A stretch of DNA of 64,000 nt, taken from NCBI GenBank assembly GCA_022813625.1, contig JAKLMB010000002.1:1116001-1180000 (forward strand). The letters run 5' to 3'. Both the position numbers and the translations under genes were made by a program. A model generated the notes under the pieces. The model was not told the origin of the DNA, did not search any database, and saw only the letters and a list, made by a program, of their open reading frames with translations. Below, one piece after another: positions 60,104 to 64,000 of the stretch (its first letter is position 1; the number at the start of each line of letters is the position of its first letter). This stretch comes from Aaosphaeria pasadenensis (lineage: Eukaryota > Ascomycota > Dothideomycetes > Pleosporales).

Positions 60104-63100
60104 ACACTCACTGCCACTGCCACTAATACCCTGCCCTACCCACTCACTCTAACCTAACCGCACGCCACGACACGACGTCCTCGCATCCAGCTCGAGCAAT
60201 ATTAATAATAATCATCCTTCTTCTCCTACCTTTTTCATGCCAAATAATTCGGAGTTGAGTTGTATCCATCGTCTCTGACATAAATCCACGCCCTTCCTCC
60301 ACAGCTTACCTGTTGCCCCCTAAATCGCTACCTTGCTATGTCGTTCCCTACTGGGATGATGGCCCTGACGATGCTCGACGTCGCTGCATCCGCGCAACGT
60401 ACCTCGTGTCCAACGAACGCCTCGAATCAAGGTATCCGCACCCGGACACGACAGCACATCTGACGCGGTCCAGCGATTCCAGTCAAAATGGGTAACTATC
60501 TGCCTCGATTCCTGCCGCCCCAAGAATAACAACCATGTTGCATGCACGTGAGGAGTATTTAATTGATGGGTGGACAAAAGGGCGACATAATTGACCAAAA
60601 GGTTCTATGGCATGGTCAGAAAATTCCATCTTGAGGAATTACGCATTCCCCCAATTTCCATCTCCTATGGGCATTCGCCTTGCAGCAATCTATCCGGATA
60701 GCTGGAAGGCCCAGCGAGGCGAGGAGACGATGAAGGTCAGTGCCAAGGCCCGTCATGATGGCGCTAAAGTTCGATCCCCGTCGAGCCTTAAAACACACGA
60801 CGACGCCCATGACCGGCCCATAACCCATACCCAGTCCCATACCCAGTTCCATACCAATACCCAGCCATATCCCATATCCATACCCGTAACTCATATCCTC
60901 CCTCCCTCCCGCACACACACTCACACTCATACTTACACACACATGCCCATACCCGTCCTCTCATAGTCATACCCTTACCCTATCCACATCACCGCCGACC
61001 CCCGAAACAATATCATCATCCCACACTCCCTCCCCAGGTGCGCCTTGAACAGAGAGACCTTCAATCATCAAGAGCATCAATTCTTCATTATTCGTTTGGG
61101 CCAATTTTTCAACTCTGTAACATTACTCCCCAACACCATCAACCCCCAGGTGGCTGATGGTTTGTTGACAAGAGTCCACCGTTGTTCGCTGCTATCTCGG
61201 CGTACCTAATTGGTAGGGTGCAATCCGCACTCCGCGCTTCCACAATCCCACCGGCCCTGCTCTCTTGCGCTCTGCTCTCTCCCTCCTTTCCCTCCTCTTT
61301 CCCATCTCTCCTCTCTTTGGTCGCATCAGATCCTGTCTCATACGGCACATCCGGCTCTTCCCATCGATCAATGTGTAATCCCTCCACTGCGGCACTGTTA
61401 TTCCTCCGCCCCCAATCCAACAGTGCTTGTGCTGAGCTGCGGACATTTTCTTTGTATCAAGTGGCAAAGGGCATCTGCCTTGTTATGTGAGATGTGACCC
61501 AACGTTCAACTCCAATATGCGTGATCAACATCTAGCATGTCCTGCTAGATCGCCCATTATTGCGAACGCTAGAAAAAGAGAGGATTTGCGTGGTTGCGGG
61601 CTGTCCTTGATCCCATCCCATCACCCCCCACAAGCAAGGCAAGGTAAGGCAAAGCAACGACAAGGCAAGACAGAACAAGACAAAAAGTACGAGGTACTCC
61701 GTACTACTATTACTACTAATCACCACTACGACGACTATGAATATACTACCACGGCCATTACTGTGACTGCTACTCGTTGTGTTGGTACTCGTAGGAAGGT
61801 TGGAAGAGATGACACCAACGACGTTCGGCTCCTCGACTGCCATTCGCTAAAGGGTCGGCTGGGTTCTGGTCTGGTCTGATCTCGGACCAAATCATTGGTA
61901 CACTTAGCCGGCTGCCCTTAGCCTTTTTTTGACGTCAATCCACCACCTTCGTCCAACATCCACTCACACCTCTCACTTCCACACTACACACTACACACTA
62001 CATGACCACAACTGTCTTTCTCTCCCCAACCCTTCATTTGCGTTTCACATGACACGCACACACAAAGCACCACGTCTGGCTTGCCGTCCATCTGAGTAGC
62101 CAGGATTCTTCGGATGGCTTTTTTCTCGGCGGATTTATTTTCATTGCCTTCTTCGTCCCCGGCTAGTCTGGATGCAGTCACCTGGAGTGTGCCACTCATT
62201 CCTTTCCACAGAGCCCGGCCTCCACGCCGTCCCCTCCACTCGCGCTCCAGCAGGGCAATCAGGTAGCGTCGGGAGCCTAATAAAACCTCTGCGCAGAGCT
62301 GGGTCAATGGTCGAGCCCTGCCACTGCATGTTATCAAAATTGCTACCTAGCACCACCCGTCCGATGATGCCGACTTGAACATCGAGCCTGGCAAGCATAG
62401 AGACGCTGCGCAGAGAGTACGATGTCATAGTCTTTACCTTTGCTGCGCCCTTGGAACATCCAAAGTCCGATCTCTGCATTTTCCCTTCTCGATCCAACAC
62501 AGTAAGACGTGTGATTAATGATGGCCAAACCGCAGCGCCACTATCAGCTGCAGCTGCCTACGTTGAACCATAGCTGCTATCGAACAATGCGATCAAAACC
62601 AGGCAACGAATGCATCGTCCATGCTTCACCACGAACAATACTTATCTGGACCTGATTTTTCGTTCATTGATGCTTGTGGTGAAAAGGAGATGTGCTTTTC
62701 GCTTGTAGTTGGATACCCTGGATTCGGCAACTCTCTAGACCATGGCACATCCCTCAACATGTCTCAGTGTGGTACAACACACCAAACCAACCGTCGCCTG
62801 GTCACTAGCAACTCCTCCCTCCGACCCGACTTTATTCACAATCGCTCCATCAATACCCCCGCGCGCCTTTCTATGCTATGCGATGCGAACAATTGCTTTG
62901 CAAACCTCGATGACCCTCCACCAAGCATTGATGCAGTGCGATCCACACCCGCTTTCCTACTGTTCGGACCCCTGCCGACAAACCAGCCGCTCGACCAATC
63001 ACGGATCTTCTAATTGTGGGCTCGCGTTACCTAAACGGTTCCCAAACGCCACATCCAATTCTTTTCCTGGGCTTATGACTTTCGTGTCAGCGGGGAGTTT

Positions 63101-64000
63101 GGAGTCTCTGAAGATCCACCCCGTCCCATCCCATCCACAGCCATCCATCCATTCCCATCGAAGCTTCCATTCCCTTGTTTCTAAATGTTTCCTTCTTACG
63201 ATGACGCACTGTAAATTTGTCTCCGACAGTAGCATCACTAGGCCGCGGAGGCTTTCTACGCGTTTCTTTCTTCCCCTTCCCTTCCCTTCCAACTCCCTGA
63301 GCCTTGCCTTGCCTTGCCTTGCCTTGCTAGCTAGGAGGTTCACAATGCGCAAAGCACGACCCCCAGTCCGATCCAACGGCCTTCGTCTTCGTATCCAAAG
63401 TGCTTTATTGCCGAGATTCTGCGAACATGACATGCACTCCATACACCCCGTAACAGCACAGTAGACGTTCCCATCATTCAGTCACCGGTCGCTGTGATTG
63501 TCTCGGACGGCTTCGTGCGTGCATACGTGCGTTGCCGTTGTGCGCGCTGCGTGCTGCATGCTGCGTGCGCATCCCGGACGCCTGCTGATATCTATATTAC
63601 ACCAACACACGCATGCTCCCTGGAATGACTATTCAACAAAGCAAAGGTGAACGCTTATGACTATTTACTCGAAATAATTGTACACAACATATGCAACTAC
63701 CATGCGGCCATTGTTCAACCACTTACCCAGTACCTAAAGCGCATTCGAGGTAGGTGCGCGCGTGCGTGCGTATCACGAACGGTGTCTGATATCTTGCACC
63801 TACATACTCACAGGAATAACTCCGACGACAAACACTGTGATGCTTATATTCATTCACTCGTCATATCGTAACTGGACTCGACGTAGATACAACATATTCC
63901 CCTAACGCGGCACTTTTCTGTGTACCTAGTCGGTGCGTCGATACCCTACCTGCGTGCCTGCTTATCATTATCGAACCAAGCTCCTGAATCGAACGTTCAC

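Larger units (their letters stand above)
58593..64000. other. 5.4-kb region without recognisable genes, rich in simple sequence
   Basis: Upstream of SNT2. The first 1.1 kb is strongly purine-rich on plus (pyrimidine-rich on the SNT2 sense strand). Further on are a CCCTA array near 60067-60102, CATACCCAG-type repeats at 60821-60960, AAGGCAAGGCAA runs near 61640 and CCTTGCCTTG near 63305. A 240-codon plus-strand frame at 62742-63464 lacks motifs and is Ser/Pro/Leu low complexity, so I do not call it. No tRNA-like fold is found; a B-box-like GTTCGATCCCCG at 60771 has no pairing stem. Confidence 0.5.

Noticed and set aside
60765..60795. tRNA B-box-like GTTCGATCCCCG
   Set aside because: Flanks cannot form a T-arm or acceptor stem, and there is no A-box at the right distance.
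62742..63464. 240-codon plus-strand frame
   Set aside because: Ser/Pro/Leu low complexity with simple repeats (CCTTGCCTTG), no family motif, and no plausible intron partner.

Overview
The window is genomic DNA of a filamentous ascomycete (Pezizomycotina, most likely a dothideomycete). The evidence is short spliceosomal introns (mostly 45-110 bp, GT...AG, some with a clear CTAAC-type branch site), a Zn2Cys6 regulator, an Snt2-type BAH/PHD protein, a giant LEA/DUF3659 repeat protein, and small LRLPxELR-motif proteins of the kind expanded in dothideomycetes. The class assignment is an inference; no ribosomal or species-diagnostic marker is present. I reconstructed introns by hand and checked every gene model for reading phase.

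Layout. 1-542: 3' end of a proline iminopeptidase gene (+). 741-1565: secreted, probably GPI-anchored protein (-). 3028-7924: 1614-aa LEA-like/DUF3659 repeat protein (-). 10894-12846: IQM-type calmodulin-binding protein with a 13-nt microexon (-). 14694-18657: three diverged paralogues of an LRLPxELR-motif family (two -, one +) that share an intron at the same position and phase; the third ends in nine 7-residue repeats. 20215-20900: CIA2/MIP18 iron-sulfur targeting factor (-). 25995-29116: eight-exon Zn2Cys6 transcription factor (+). 29117-40809: 11.7 kb in which I find no gene. 40810-42251: tRNA-dihydrouridine synthase 2 (+). 43943-47062, extendable to 47506: alanyl-tRNA synthetase with a possible in-frame mitochondrial leader (-). 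48656-49549: unrecognised low-complexity protein (+). 50394-51190: single-pass membrane protein with a PPxY motif, RCR-like (-). 53126-58592: Snt2-type chromatin protein, 1750 aa (-). 58593-64000: no gene found; purine/pyrimidine-skewed and simple-sequence DNA.

The genes do not form a pathway or a secondary-metabolite cluster. Most are housekeeping genes (tRNA modification and charging, Fe-S assembly, chromatin) set among long intergenic tracts, with one small tandem family. No rRNA, tRNA, CRISPR array or intact transposon could be supported. The observations most worth following up are the heptad-repeat tail on one member of the LRLPxELR array, the split isoleucine codon shared by all three members, the extended AlaRS leader, the microexon, and the compositional flip inside the 48.7-49.5 kb gene.
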